This document shows positions 28,793 to 38,333 of a DNA stretch of 64,000 bases, one piece after another. The translations under genes were made by a program, and so were the position numbers. The DNA comes from Marivivens donghaensis. Its GTDB lineage: Bacteria > Pseudomonadota > Alphaproteobacteria > Rhodobacterales > Rhodobacteraceae. A model generated the notes under the pieces. It ran no database searches, had not been told where the DNA came from, and saw only the letters and a list, made by a program, of their open reading frames with translations. Every line of letters starts with the position of its first letter. Position 1 is the stretch's first letter. The DNA lies in NCBI RefSeq assembly GCF_030410045.1, contig NZ_JAUFRA010000005.1, positions 682,001 through 746,000 on the forward strand. Direction: 5' to 3'.

Positions 28793-29955
28793 TAGCTATG
28801 CCCCGTACCCGTTGGGCGTTTTGTGGCGCGGAGCATGCGGGTGATGTTCGCGAGATCGCCGCGCAGTTCGCCTACTGTTTCTTGACGGCCCGACGATAGT
28901 TCTTCGAGGATTTTCAGAAGCTGAACATCAATCGACCGCAACCGCATTCGGCTTTCTGCATCAATTCCGTCAACGCCGCTGTCCTGTAGCTTCTGCGCGA
29001 GCCGCATCTGCGCCTCAGCAGCCTCTTGCAATGCAGGCCGCACATCGGTCGCGTCAATTTTCTGGGACAGCCCCACAACGGCTTCGGTCAGGCGCACCAG
29101 ATAAGCATCAGTTTGGCCACGGCCTGCTTCTGCCTGCTCAAAGAGCGCGCGGAGGGTGTCGATCTGATCTGCCATCTGGTCGAGCACGCCACCGTAGGGG
29201 TTCCCCTCCATCGCGGAACCCTCATCCCCGCTCGAAAATCCGAGACGGGTGATCGAGGACATCCATTCTTCGAGGTCGCGGTAAAAACGGTTTTGGCCGT
29301 GTCCTGCAAAAAGCTCCAGCAGACCAACGATCAGTGACCCCGCCAAACCGAGGAGTGAGGACGAAAACGCTGTGCCCATGCCGCCCAACTGCGCCTCAAG
29401 GCCCGTTTGCAGTTTGGCAAAGATATCGCCCGCAGCACCGTCATCGGCATTCAACGAACGAATAGTTTCGACCAGCGCAGGAACCGTCGTGGCTAGACCA
29501 TAGAAGGTCCCCAGAAGGCCGAGGAAAATCAGCGTATTGCCCAGATATTTCGTGATCTCGCGGTCTTCGTCGATGCGGCTAGCAACGGAGTCCAAGATCG
29601 ACCGCGCCGACGAACTGGACAGCTGCATCCGCGCACCACGTGACCGCAGCAATGTCGCCAAAGGTGCAAGAAGCGCAGGCGCGCCTTGAACCTGCTGATC
29701 CCGAGCAAAGCGTTTGATCCACCCAACGGACGATACGAGCTGAACGACCTGCCCAAAGCACGACAAAACGCCCAAGACAAAGACAGCACCGATCAGCCCG
29801 TTCAAATACGGGTTTGACCAAAAGATCGACAGCAACGTGGACAATGCCACATAGACGCCAGCGCCAATCAGCCCCAATGCGATCAACATCATGGTGATCT
29901 GTCGCGTTGGTTGCGAAAAATACGGCTCGGCCTCGGGTTCCCTGATGTCCGCCAC
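28792..29955 (-). CDS. MotA/TolQ/ExbB-like proton channel protein
   Basis: Membrane protein of 387 residues with helices near residues 20-45, 50-75, 140-165 and 195-220. The segment LGTFYGLATTVPALVETI followed by a GTAFSSSLLGLAGSLIVGLL helix is typical of the MotA/TolQ/ExbB channel core. The C-terminal part is charged and helical. It forms a two-gene operon with the MotB-like gene. No flagellar, tol or ton genes are near. Confidence 0.87.
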   Translation of the reverse strand: MADIREPEAEPYFSQPTRQITMMLIALGLIGAGVYVALSTLLSIFWSNPYLNGLIGAVFVLGVLSCFGQVVQLVSSVGWIKRFARDQQVQGAPALLAPLATLLRSRGARMQLSSSSARSILDSVASRIDEDREITKYLGNTLIFLGLLGTFYGLATTVPALVETIRSLNADDGAAGDIFAKLQTGLEAQLGGMGTAFSSSLLGLAGSLIVGLLELFAGHGQNRFYRDLEEWMSSITRLGFSSGDEGSAMEGNPYGGVLDQMADQIDTLRALFEQAEAGRGQTDAYLVRLTEAVVGLSQKIDATDVRPALQEAAEAQMRLAQKLQDSGVDGIDAESRMRLRSIDVQLLKILEELSSGRQETVGELRGDLANITRMLRATKRPTGTGHS

Positions 29956-30032
29956 GGGTTGGGTTCCTCGCGTTAGTTTGTTGAGGGAACCATAAGGCCC
30001 TGAGACTGAATTCCCAAATGAAATATACGGGA

Positions 30033-30581
30033 TCAGTCTGCGATAATCGCCTTAACGCGACCGACGAGCCACGCCATTTCATCATCGCAAATGCCCATCT
30101 GGGTCAGATGCGCCGCCGTGTTGAAAAGATACTCGGTATTTGGTCCGCGCCCACCGACCGCACGCCCGATCATTTGCGCCTGCGTTTCGAGCGGCAGGTG
30201 ACAGTATTGTTCGTGATCTGGGTCGATAATGTAGGTCACCGCCTCAACCATCCGCCCGTCATGGAGCGTAATCGGCAGCACCGCCTCAAGATAGGCCGAC
30301 GACACCAATTCACGTTCGCGCAGCGCGGTGATCACGGCCTCGCGGTCCGCATCGGCAACTCGAAACGCAACACCCGTGCAGCCAGCACCATCCTGACGAT
30401 CCAAAGCCAGAACGAGTCCCGGGTCGTCCACGGTGCCGCGATGGTGAATGGACAGCATACAAAACGACCGATGAAACCCGTCCAATCGCGCCTGAATAGC
30501 CTCCTCGGGTTCGAAACCGGGGTTCCACAAAAGCGAGCCGTAGCCAAAGACCCAAAGCGGGGAATGTTCTTTTCCTGTCAT
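30033..30581 (-). CDS. Gamma-glutamylcyclotransferase, ChaC-like
   Basis: Protein of 182 residues with the hallmark WVFGYGSLLWNPGF near the N-terminus and the catalytic glutamate region in REREL. Family members release 5-oxoproline from glutathione or gamma-glutamyl peptides. The ATG at 30581 gives MTGKEHSPLWVFGYG; longer frames run into the divergent gene region. The start is 46 bases from the divergent DUF2125 gene. Confidence 0.9.
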   Translation of the reverse strand: MTGKEHSPLWVFGYGSLLWNPGFEPEEAIQARLDGFHRSFCMLSIHHRGTVDDPGLVLALDRQDGAGCTGVAFRVADADREAVITALRERELVSSAYLEAVLPITLHDGRMVEAVTYIIDPDHEQYCHLPLETQAQMIGRAVGGRGPNTEYLFNTAAHLTQMGICDDEMAWLVGRVKAIIAD

Positions 30582-30627
30582 GATCCCATGGTTAAACACG
30601 AAACCAGTTCGGGTAAAAGGGGGCGTC

Positions 30628-31575
30628 ATGCGGATCAAAGGTTGGGCGATTACAGGCGTCGTGGTTTACGGGCTCTATTGGGCCGCTGGATCGTTTGGTT
30701 TGCAGTCGCTGGTGCAGTCGGCCATTCAGGCAGACACCTCGTCAAAGGCTCAGGACGTGGCGCTGCAAAATTCACCGCTGCGGTTTACCACCCGTGTGGA
30801 TGGCTACGAGAGCCAAATCGATGATTTGACCACGCTCGTCGCCGAGTCCGCAGAGGTGAGCATTCCCACATACGCCCCGAACCGCGCCCGCATCGAAATA
30901 CTCGGCCCTGTTCAAATCGTGGGCCCTACATGGACGATCAAGGTTTCCGCTGACGATCTATCAATTGGGGGATCAGTTCAGATCACACGAAATGGCGACC
31001 TTGGACGATTTGACCTCAGCGGATCGAATGTTGTCATTGAGGAACCCGATACCAAGGCAGCCACCATAGAGGTCCACCTCATTCCGTCAGACCAAGGTGT
31101 CTACGATCTAGACCTATCGATGACGGACGTCACTCTGATGGCTGAGGTAACGAAGTCCATCGACCCGACGCACCAACTGCCCGAAATGGTCAGCCTATTC
31201 AGCGTCAACGGGGCAGTCAAATTCGACCCCGCCCCTGCCCTGTTCGCGACCTCTGACCCGATGATCGCAGGCATGGACTTTGCGCCGCTCAAACTCATAT
31301 GGGGTGACATTGATCTGACCTTCGACGGGCTCATCGACATTCTACCTGACGGAACGCCAAGCGGTCAGTTGGACGTGACCCTAAAAGGCTGGGAAACCGT
31401 TCTTCGGATGCTCGCTGCGAACGGAGCGATCAAACCTGCCAACTTGATGGGGTATCAGGCGATGGCATCGGGTCTTGCGAGCGACGATGGCAGCATTACA
31501 CTTCCCCTGATCTTTGCGGACGGGCAAATGCGCCTCGCCGCGTTCCCGTTGGGACCCGCGCCAAAGCTACGCTAA
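30628..31575 (+). CDS. DUF2125 domain protein
   Basis: Protein of 315 residues with an N-terminal hydrophobic segment (about 5-22), so anchored or exported, followed by a beta-rich body. The family is widespread in alphaproteobacteria and uncharacterised; its layout recalls AsmA/YdgA-like envelope proteins. AAAGGGGG lies upstream of the chosen ATG. It ends two bases before the convergent tyrA stop. Confidence 0.82.
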   Translation: MRIKGWAITGVVVYGLYWAAGSFGLQSLVQSAIQADTSSKAQDVALQNSPLRFTTRVDGYESQIDDLTTLVAESAEVSIPTYAPNRARIEILGPVQIVGPTWTIKVSADDLSIGGSVQITRNGDLGRFDLSGSNVVIEEPDTKAATIEVHLIPSDQGVYDLDLSMTDVTLMAEVTKSIDPTHQLPEMVSLFSVNGAVKFDPAPALFATSDPMIAGMDFAPLKLIWGDIDLTFDGLIDILPDGTPSGQLDVTLKGWETVLRMLAANGAIKPANLMGYQAMASGLASDDGSITLPLIFADGQMRLAAFPLGPAPKLR

Positions 31576-31576
31576 C

Positions 31577-32497
31577 TCAATCAGCTTTGGTTGGTTTGCG
31601 GCCAAAGTCGGGGGCGTCGGTGTCCTGACCTGCCTCAATGATGCTGCGACGGATCGCGCGGGTGCGTGTGAAATAATCGAACAGCAGATCACCATCGCCC
31701 TGACGAATAGCGCGCTGCAGGACGAACAATTCTTCGGTGAACCGCCCCAGAATTTCCAAGGTCGCGTCTTTGTTCGTTAGAAACACATCGCGCCACATCG
31801 TCGGGTCAGAGGCTGCAATACGGGTGAAGTCACGAAAGCCCGCCGCAGAGAACTTGATCACCTCTTGGTCGGTGACGCGACGCAGATCATCGGCAACGCC
31901 AACCATCGTGTAGGCGATCAGGTGTGGGGTGTGAGACACCACAGCGCAGACCAGGTCATGGTGATCAGGGTCCATGATTTCGATGTTCGCGCCGATCCCC
32001 TTCCAGAAATCGCACAACCGATCCAGTTGACCCTGATCGACAGTCTCGGGTGGCACGACGAGGCACCACCGATTGTCGAACAGTGTCGCAAACCCAGACC
32101 TCGGGCCGGAATGTTCCGTCCCCGCCATTGGGTGACAGCCGATGAAATGCGCATGTTCGGGCAAATGCGGCACAACGGCGTCGAACACGGATTTCTTCAC
32201 CGATCCCACATCCGTGACCATCACACCCTGTTTCAAGTGCGGAGCAATCGCCGCCATCACAGGACCCATCGCACCAATCGGCACCGCCAACACAACCAGA
32301 TCAGCGTCTTTGACAGCTTCTTCGGCAGTATCGACAACGCGGTCGACCAGATTGATTTCGCGTGCGATGTCACGCGTTTCGGCAGAGCGTGCATAGCCCA
32401 CGATTTCATTCGCGAGTTTCCCACGGCGAATGGCCAGCGACATCGACCCCGCAATGAGGCCCAGCCCGATCAGCGCAACACGGTTATAGGTGGCCAT
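31577..32497 (-). CDS. tyrA: Prephenate/arogenate dehydrogenase
   Basis: NAD-dependent dehydrogenase of 306 residues in tyrosine synthesis. The N-terminal dinucleotide motif is LIGLGLIAGSM. The catalytic-site stretch HFIGCHPMAGTEHSGP is intact. There is no ACT or chorismate mutase domain. The start overlaps the hisC stop (TGATG), so the two genes are translated together. Substrate preference between prephenate and arogenate cannot be read here. Confidence 0.93.
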   Translation of the reverse strand: MATYNRVALIGLGLIAGSMSLAIRRGKLANEIVGYARSAETRDIAREINLVDRVVDTAEEAVKDADLVVLAVPIGAMGPVMAAIAPHLKQGVMVTDVGSVKKSVFDAVVPHLPEHAHFIGCHPMAGTEHSGPRSGFATLFDNRWCLVVPPETVDQGQLDRLCDFWKGIGANIEIMDPDHHDLVCAVVSHTPHLIAYTMVGVADDLRRVTDQEVIKFSAAGFRDFTRIAASDPTMWRDVFLTNKDATLEILGRFTEELFVLQRAIRQGDGDLLFDYFTRTRAIRRSIIEAGQDTDAPDFGRKPTKAD

Positions 32498-33582
32498 CAG
32501 CGGACCCCTTTGAATGTGCCAATGACATGCACCACGCGGCGGCATGCGGCCTCGTCACCGACGGTGATCCGCAGGCAGTTCGGTAGGCCATAGCCACCCA
32601 CACGGCGCACGATAATCCCATCGTCCTTGAGCGCGGCATCGCAAGCGGCGGCCTCTTCTTCGGAGGCAAAACGCGCCAGAATGAAGTTCGCAAAGCTCTC
32701 ATCGACCTGCACACCCATTTGGATCAGGGCATTGGACAGCCACCCGCGCCATTTCGCATTTTCGGTCCGGCAACGTTCGACAAAGGCGACGTCGCGCACA
32801 GCGGCCTCTGCGGTCGTCAACTGCGTCTCGGACAAGTTGAACGGCTGGCGCACACGGTTAAGCACATCAATGATGTCCTTTGCCGCATAGGCCCAACCGA
32901 TCCGCAAACCGCCTAGACCGTAAATCTTGGAGAATGTGCGGGTCATGATCACGTTCGGATACTGATCCACCAACGCAGCGCCGCCATCGAACCCATCCAC
33001 AAATTCAGTGTAAGCGCCATCGTGAACGAACAGCACATCGGACGGCAGACCTTCGATCAACCGCACAAGCTCTGCCTCGGTCAGCATCGTGCCTGTCGGG
33101 TTTGCAGGGTTCGCGACGAAAACGATCCGAGTGCGATCGGTGACAGCCGCCAGAATAGCGTCCACATCTACACGGCGGTTGTTTTCTTTGACCTCAACAG
33201 GGATAGCGCCGACCATCTTGGCGAGGATCGGATACATCGAAAACCCGTGTTCGGTGGTGATGATCTCATCGCCAACACCCGCGTAACAGGTCGCGATGAA
33301 CTGGAGCACTTCGTCCGAGCCCGCACCGCAGATCAATTGATCGGGCGAGAGGCCATATACCTCACCAATCGCGGCCCGAAGGCTCGCGTGGTCGGTCGAG
33401 GGGTACCGATGCAAGTCCTGAACGCTGCGGGTAAAAGCCTCGCGCGCTTTGTCGGAAAACCCATAAGGGTTTTCATTCGACGACAGCTTGAGCACGTCGG
33501 ATTTACCAGCGACCTTGCTTTCGCCACTGACATACAGTGCGATATCCATGATGCCGGGTTGCGGTTTTGGCGTCTTGGTCAT
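32497..33582 (-). CDS. hisC: Histidinol-phosphate aminotransferase family
   Basis: PLP aminotransferase of 361 residues. LSSNENPYG near the N-terminus, ANPANPTGTM in the centre and RTFSKIYGLGGLRIGW with the Schiff-base lysine are all present. Pairing with tyrA suggests it also serves, or mainly serves, aromatic amino acid transamination, as broad-specificity HisC enzymes do. Start at 33582 gives MTKTPKPQPGIMDIALYV. Confidence 0.93.
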   Translation of the reverse strand: MTKTPKPQPGIMDIALYVSGESKVAGKSDVLKLSSNENPYGFSDKAREAFTRSVQDLHRYPSTDHASLRAAIGEVYGLSPDQLICGAGSDEVLQFIATCYAGVGDEIITTEHGFSMYPILAKMVGAIPVEVKENNRRVDVDAILAAVTDRTRIVFVANPANPTGTMLTEAELVRLIEGLPSDVLFVHDGAYTEFVDGFDGGAALVDQYPNVIMTRTFSKIYGLGGLRIGWAYAAKDIIDVLNRVRQPFNLSETQLTTAEAAVRDVAFVERCRTENAKWRGWLSNALIQMGVQVDESFANFILARFASEEEAAACDAALKDDGIIVRRVGGYGLPNCLRITVGDEAACRRVVHVIGTFKGVR

Positions 33583-33713
33583 GTTCTGCCCTCGGGTTGT
33601 CGGACCTTCCTTAACGATGGTTTTGACCCGTTTCCAGAGCACAGATCGACACGGGTGAAATAGCTGCCCGATTTCAGGCGGCATGTGGCAGATTGATCGG
33701 CTATAACCGGGAC

Positions 33714-34766
33714 ATGTTATTCAGTTTGCCAGACCCAGATACACTCTACGACGCACTTGTAGCGCGTGACGCATCCTATGATGGGCGCGCCTATGTGGGG
33801 GTTACGTCGACAGGCATCTTCTGTCGACTGACCTGCCCCGCGCGCAAACCTTTGCGAGAGAACTGTCGGTTCTTTACGACAACGGCAGAGTGCATCGCAG
33901 ATGGCTTCCGCCCCTGCAAACGCTGCCATCCCATTGGCACGAGCGCGGAGGCTGACCCAGTGATTGCCCGACTGCTGTCCGTGCTCGACTCTGAACCCGA
34001 TCGACGCTGGACCGAGGGCGATGTGGAAACGATGGGGTTTGACACATCGACCGTGCGGCGGGTGTTTCGGCGACAATTCGGGATGACGTTTATTCAAATG
34101 GCACGACAAAGGCGGATGAGAATGGGTGCAAAGACATTGGCCGAAGGCGGCAAAGTCATCGAGGCGCAGCTGGACGCGGGTTTCGACAGCCCTTCGGCCT
34201 TTCGTGCGTCATTCGCGAAACTGCTGGGCGTTGCCCCGTCCGAGATGCGAACGGATGCGATGTTGCGGGCGGATTTCATCGACACACCATTGGGCGCTAT
34301 GATCGCCGTCAGCGATGCCAAATCCCTGCGGATGCTCGAATTCCCCGAACGAAAGGGGCTGGCCGCGCAGCTAAAGCGCATCTTTGAAACCGCGAACGGA
34401 TCAATGGGTTTTGGTCGGTTCGAGGCGACAGATCAGGTTGCCGAAGAATTGGGAGATTTCTTTGCGGGGAAACGATCCACCTTCGACGTGCCCCTCGCGC
34501 AAAACTACGGAACGCCGTTCCAGCGAGAAGTCTGGGAGGCACTCCGTAAGATCCCCGCAGGCGAAACGCGCAGCTACGGACAACTCGCCGCAGAGATCGG
34601 GCGACCGACCGCAATGCGCCCCGTGGCCTCGGCCAATGGCGCGAACCAAATCGCGCTCGTCATTCCATGTCACCGCGTCATCGGCGCGGATGGAACACTC
34701 ACAGGCTACGCGGGTGGCCTATGGCGAAAACAAAAACTGATCGAAATCGAACGTCAGTTTCGGTGA
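33714..34766 (+). CDS. ada: Bifunctional Ada: DNA methyl repair protein and activator
   Basis: Protein of 350 residues with three parts. The N-terminal zinc domain holds four cysteines (FCRLTCPARKP, NCRFF, FRPCKRCHP) and accepts methyl groups from phosphotriesters. A central AraC-type helix-turn-helix follows. The C-terminal O6-methylguanine methyltransferase has the active-site motif VIPCHRVIG. The whole Ada architecture is complete. The preceding in-frame TTG has no ribosome site, so the ATG is used. It would activate its own gene after methylation damage. Confidence 0.94.
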   Translation: MLFSLPDPDTLYDALVARDASYDGRAYVGVTSTGIFCRLTCPARKPLRENCRFFTTTAECIADGFRPCKRCHPIGTSAEADPVIARLLSVLDSEPDRRWTEGDVETMGFDTSTVRRVFRRQFGMTFIQMARQRRMRMGAKTLAEGGKVIEAQLDAGFDSPSAFRASFAKLLGVAPSEMRTDAMLRADFIDTPLGAMIAVSDAKSLRMLEFPERKGLAAQLKRIFETANGSMGFGRFEATDQVAEELGDFFAGKRSTFDVPLAQNYGTPFQREVWEALRKIPAGETRSYGQLAAEIGRPTAMRPVASANGANQIALVIPCHRVIGADGTLTGYAGGLWRKQKLIEIERQFR

Positions 34767-34778
34767 AACAAAAAGAAA

Positions 34779-34802
34779 AAAGGCTGCCCGAAGGCAGCCT
34801 TT
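34779..34802. terminator. Bidirectional terminator between ada and rpsD
   Basis: AAAGGCTGCC, CGAA loop and GGCAGCCTTT form a ten-pair stem between two convergent genes, with an A run on one side serving the minus-strand transcript. Confidence 0.85.
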
Positions 34803-34827
34803 GCCCGAATATCGGCTAAGAACCAGA

Positions 34828-35448
34828 TTAGTTCTTAGCGTAGAATTCGACGACGAGGTTCGGTTCCATCACAACCGGGTACGGAACGTCCGACAGGCCC
34901 GGGGTGCGAACGAAGGTCGCGGTCATTTTGTTGTGGTCAGCGTCGATGTAGTCAGGAACATCACGCTCGGTCAGCTGAACAGCTTCGAGAAGAACGGTCA
35001 TCTGTTTCGACTTCTGACGAACTTCGATAACGTCGCCTTCTTTAACGCGGTAGGACGGGATGTTTACCGATTTACCGTTAACCAGAACGTGGCCGTGGTT
35101 TACGAACTGACGAGCAGCGAACACGGTTGCAACGAACTTTGCGCGGTAAACAACAGCGTCCAGACGGCGCTCGAGCAGACCGATCAGGTTTTCACCGGTA
35201 TCGCCTTTTACGCGTTCAGCTTCGCCGTAGATGCGGCGGAATTGTTTCTCGGTCAGGTCGCCGTAGTAGCCTTTCAGCTTCTGCTTAGCGCGCAGCTGCA
35301 GACCGAAGTCCGAGATTTTCGCTTTGCGGCGCTGACCGTGCTGGCCTGGGCCGTATTCACGCTTGTTTACTGGCGACTTAGGACGACCCCAGATGTTTTC
35401 GCCCATGCGGCGGTCGATTTTGTACTTGGCAGACGTGCGTTTGGTCAC
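34828..35448 (-). CDS. rpsD: 30S ribosomal protein S4
   Basis: Primary 16S rRNA-binding protein of 206 residues. MTKRTSAKYKIDRRMGENIWG and the S4 RNA-binding domain (RRLDAVVYRAKFVATVFAAR, HGHVLVNGKSVNIPSYRVKEG) are typical. A single-gene unit here, away from other ribosomal genes, as is common in Rhodobacteraceae. Confidence 0.99.
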   Translation of the reverse strand: MTKRTSAKYKIDRRMGENIWGRPKSPVNKREYGPGQHGQRRKAKISDFGLQLRAKQKLKGYYGDLTEKQFRRIYGEAERVKGDTGENLIGLLERRLDAVVYRAKFVATVFAARQFVNHGHVLVNGKSVNIPSYRVKEGDVIEVRQKSKQMTVLLEAVQLTERDVPDYIDADHNKMTATFVRTPGLSDVPYPVVMEPNLVVEFYAKN

Positions 35449-35606
35449 GGCTGATCTCCTTCGTTATGGTCGACGCCCCGAAGGGCGACTATGAAGGGCG
35501 TTGTCCTCTTGGCCGAAGCCATGACAGGAATCCCCTTGCGGGGCCCACCAACACCAATGAATGGGCGGCTTATAGAGGCGAGAGCGACAGAGTCAACGCT
35601 CTTTTC

Positions 35607-36677
35607 TCACATTAGCCGACTGTCGTGCCGCAGGATTTCCACTTCGGTGCCCGACAGGACACGACGCGCAAACATACCGTAAGTCTGCGGGTCACCGCCC
35701 AGCTCTGGCATCCGCTGGAAGAGGCGCGACCGATCAGCCTCGTTCAAGTGGGACAATGCGGCGCTTGCTGGGTGGAAGCTCTCGGTTTCGACCTTATTCG
35801 CAAAGACCACTTCATGCTGCGGAAGAAGCATGTGGATATAAGTCACCTCACGAACCGAGCGGTCCACATAGATCGAATGATCGTTCACCAGATCACGTGC
35901 TGTCACCAGCACCTCATCCGCATTGAACAAGGCACGCGCACGCGCGCCTTTGAGGATCATGCGGTGATCGGGCGACACAAGCAGTCCCTCATCCGGAACA
36001 TCCTTGTCCAAGGCCCCTGCCCGCATCCGGATCGGTGCATAGTGCGGCATTGCAAACAAACGCGCTCCCGTCACACGGCGAGTGCCGATCCAAAGGATCT
36101 CCTGACAGCCATTGTCCTTGGTCTGAACCCGATCGCCTTCGCGCAAGGATTCAACGAACCGAGGACCGCGTTCCGTTTGAATGGTCGTCCCGGGGGTAAA
36201 GCAAATAACACCACCCGGCGCGGCACTGATCTGATCAGGGCGCTCAAGGTCGATGTTATGCGACACGATCCACATCTCGCGATGGCGTGGCGGAATATCC
36301 CCGATGAACATCAACAGCGGCGGGCGACCACGGCCCGTCTCGATCAAGGTGACAGTCCAAGTGTCCCGACCATCCGTGATGCTAAAACTCTTCTCAAAGA
36401 GTGGGTGATCGACCTCTACTTCGATCCCGATGGGATCTTTGGTCTCGACCGCCTGCAACATGCGTCGCACCGAATGCGCCGCTCTTTTTCGAATGTCTGC
36501 CTCTCCGGTCGCAATACCCAAAGGAAGCACAGAATTCGGGCCATCCACCCGTACTGCGTCCCCAGTCCAGGTCCAAGTCGCCCCCACGCGAAAAGCATCG
36601 CGCGGCGCGGACCAGAGCCCGTCAATCTCACATTGCGCCCAGGAAATGACAAACGTGCCTAGAAAGCCCGTTTTCAT
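35607..36677 (-). CDS. Hint (hedgehog/intein) domain protein
   Basis: Protein of 356 residues. From the middle a Hint module begins with the nucleophile-type cysteine in GGVICFTPGTTIQTERGPR, followed by SLREGDRVQTKDNG and SPDHRMIL. The N-terminal half (starting MKTGFLGTFVISWAQ) is a Roseobacter-type domain of unknown role. Such proteins often have a Hint domain that may self-process. The start is taken at the ATG giving MKTGF; an upstream frame extension looks unrelated. Confidence 0.84.
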   Translation of the reverse strand: MKTGFLGTFVISWAQCEIDGLWSAPRDAFRVGATWTWTGDAVRVDGPNSVLPLGIATGEADIRKRAAHSVRRMLQAVETKDPIGIEVEVDHPLFEKSFSITDGRDTWTVTLIETGRGRPPLLMFIGDIPPRHREMWIVSHNIDLERPDQISAAPGGVICFTPGTTIQTERGPRFVESLREGDRVQTKDNGCQEILWIGTRRVTGARLFAMPHYAPIRMRAGALDKDVPDEGLLVSPDHRMILKGARARALFNADEVLVTARDLVNDHSIYVDRSVREVTYIHMLLPQHEVVFANKVETESFHPASAALSHLNEADRSRLFQRMPELGGDPQTYGMFARRVLSGTEVEILRHDSRLM

Positions 36678-36793
36678 GCCCGTTCTCTGCCTCAGTCTGC
36701 CCGCGTCTTTTGTCCCGCGCGGATCTGACATCAAAATAAGCAGGTGGATTCTCGCGAATCAACCCTAAACGTGAGTAAGCGTTAACTTTTTAC

Positions 36794-37717
36794 TTAGAAG
36801 TTGAAATTTAGCTTCAGCGAACCGACGACTTGGCCCTCTTCTTGACCAACGTATTCTTCGGACAAGTAGGTTGCGCCGTAATAGAATGAAATCTTAGGCG
36901 CGATTTGCCAATTGAGGCCCGCACGAAGGCGATAGCGGGTGTCTTCAGCCTCAACGCCAAAGCTGGCAGGGAAGTAGATGCTATCCCCGACAATCGCGTA
37001 GTCAGCGCCCAAAAGGAACGCGAGCCCGCGGTTATGAGAATCCGCCAGTTTGAACCGCTGCCCCGTGACCGGATCACGGCCATGCGCCACATCAACGGCC
37101 ACATCCCCGAATTGGAAGTCAGCACCAACGCGGATCAAATCTTCTGCCCCATACTGCCCCTCAACGAACGGGCGCAGGTAAGAATGACCAAAGTCGATTT
37201 CGCGGGCGATTTCGGTCGTAAGGGTCGGATAGACGCCATTCGCAATTTGGTTTGCTTCGACTGAGGCCGCGATTTCAGGGGCCCCTACACGGTCGTGGAA
37301 ATTCCGCTGAAACTCCATCATGCCTGTTTGCGGACCGACGACGACAATGTCGGTGCCCACACTGATTTCCAGATCGCTAATCTCGTAGTGGGTATGCGCT
37401 CCGACCGACAAAATGCCCGCATAGGCGCGGTCGGCGGACTTTGCACCATTCAGGTTTCGCGGCGCGATAACTTCGGAGCGCAAACGAAGCTCCATCAACC
37501 CAAAGGGCTGATCGGCATAGTCGCGTTCGTTGTCCTTCGAAAATGCAAAAGACAATACGTAGCTGCCTGTGCGCCAGCGATCCTCATTGTCGCCAAAGTA
37601 GTCGTTGTTGAACAACCGACCGACGCCTGTCAGGCCCCAGCCGCTCTCGGTTTCGGCAACTACGGCACCGGATGACAAGATGAGAGACGACAGAACGACG
37701 GCGCGCGCAAAGAACAT
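36794..37717 (-). CDS. LpxR-like outer-membrane lipid A deacylase family
   Basis: Exported protein of 307 residues with a signal peptide ending near VVAE. The early motif NDYFGDNEDRWRTGSY fits the LpxR/DUF2219 catalytic region, where Asn, Asp and nearby residues bind calcium. Alternating hydrophobic strands and a terminal phenylalanine (LKLNFNF) indicate an outer-membrane beta-barrel. GGGG lies six bases before the chosen ATG. It may remove 3'-acyloxyacyl chains from lipid A; the activity is inferred. Confidence 0.83.
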   Translation of the reverse strand: MFFARAVVLSSLILSSGAVVAETESGWGLTGVGRLFNNDYFGDNEDRWRTGSYVLSFAFSKDNERDYADQPFGLMELRLRSEVIAPRNLNGAKSADRAYAGILSVGAHTHYEISDLEISVGTDIVVVGPQTGMMEFQRNFHDRVGAPEIAASVEANQIANGVYPTLTTEIAREIDFGHSYLRPFVEGQYGAEDLIRVGADFQFGDVAVDVAHGRDPVTGQRFKLADSHNRGLAFLLGADYAIVGDSIYFPASFGVEAEDTRYRLRAGLNWQIAPKISFYYGATYLSEEYVGQEEGQVVGSLKLNFNF

Positions 37718-37862
37718 ACCATACCCCACAATTAGTATACACGCGGAGGTTTAGCACAAGCTGAGCAAATTTATAGCTAAAATTTCCATTCTCACGCGCC
37801 CGCCTAGCAGCACCGTGCTATCTAGCGTTGCGCAACACAGCGGCGACTGTCAAACACAGCGC

Positions 37863-38333
37863 ATGATGCAGAACACCACATCAAAAACGCACCTCATTCT
37901 GATCGCCTTTCTGACAGGCGGTCTTCTGACGATTATGACGCTGTTCAATGGCCGCGTCGCATTAGGAGGCGGCGCGATCTTTTCGTCATGGGTGGCGCAT
38001 GGCGTCGGAACTGTCGCAGCCATCATCGCACTCATCGTGCTCTTTCGGCGCCGCCCAAAGGGAGGCACGCGGTCTCGCGCTCCGTTCTGGGCTTACCTCG
38101 GCGGTATTTCGGGGGCTTTGACGGTGATCCTGACCTCAACCACGGTGAACACATCGCTTGCACTCTCGGGCACAATCGCCCTCGGCCTTGCGGGACAGAT
38201 GGTGTTTGGACTTGGCGCGGATGTGCTGGGGCTGTTTGGTCTGCCAAAACGTCGATTGGCGCCGCGCGAGTTGGTCTCTTTCGCAATGATCTGCGCGGGT
38301 AGTTTGATCATCATCTATTTGGGGCGGGTCTGA
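37863..38333 (+). CDS. DMT family transporter subunit, YdcZ-like (first)
   Basis: Small membrane protein of 156 residues with about five helices, of the YdcZ/DUF606 type. FNGRVALGGGAIFSSWVAHGVGT resembles the second gene's NGRLSLSTSPLESSFWNHAIG region, so the two are paralogues. Its stop overlaps the start of that partner (TGATG). The two probably assemble as a heteromer. Substrate unknown. Confidence 0.82.
   Translation: MMQNTTSKTHLILIAFLTGGLLTIMTLFNGRVALGGGAIFSSWVAHGVGTVAAIIALIVLFRRRPKGGTRSRAPFWAYLGGISGALTVILTSTTVNTSLALSGTIALGLAGQMVFGLGADVLGLFGLPKRRLAPRELVSFAMICAGSLIIIYLGRV

Noticed and set aside
27149..29955. Zorya-type anti-phage defence (ZorA/ZorB)
   Set aside because: The MotA/MotB-like pair resembles ZorAB in outline, but no ZorC, ZorD or ZorE gene is next to it and the neighbours are core genes.
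35607..36677. True intein inside a host protein
   Set aside because: The Hint module lies toward the C-terminal half of a Roseobacter-type stand-alone protein with no interrupted conserved host domain.
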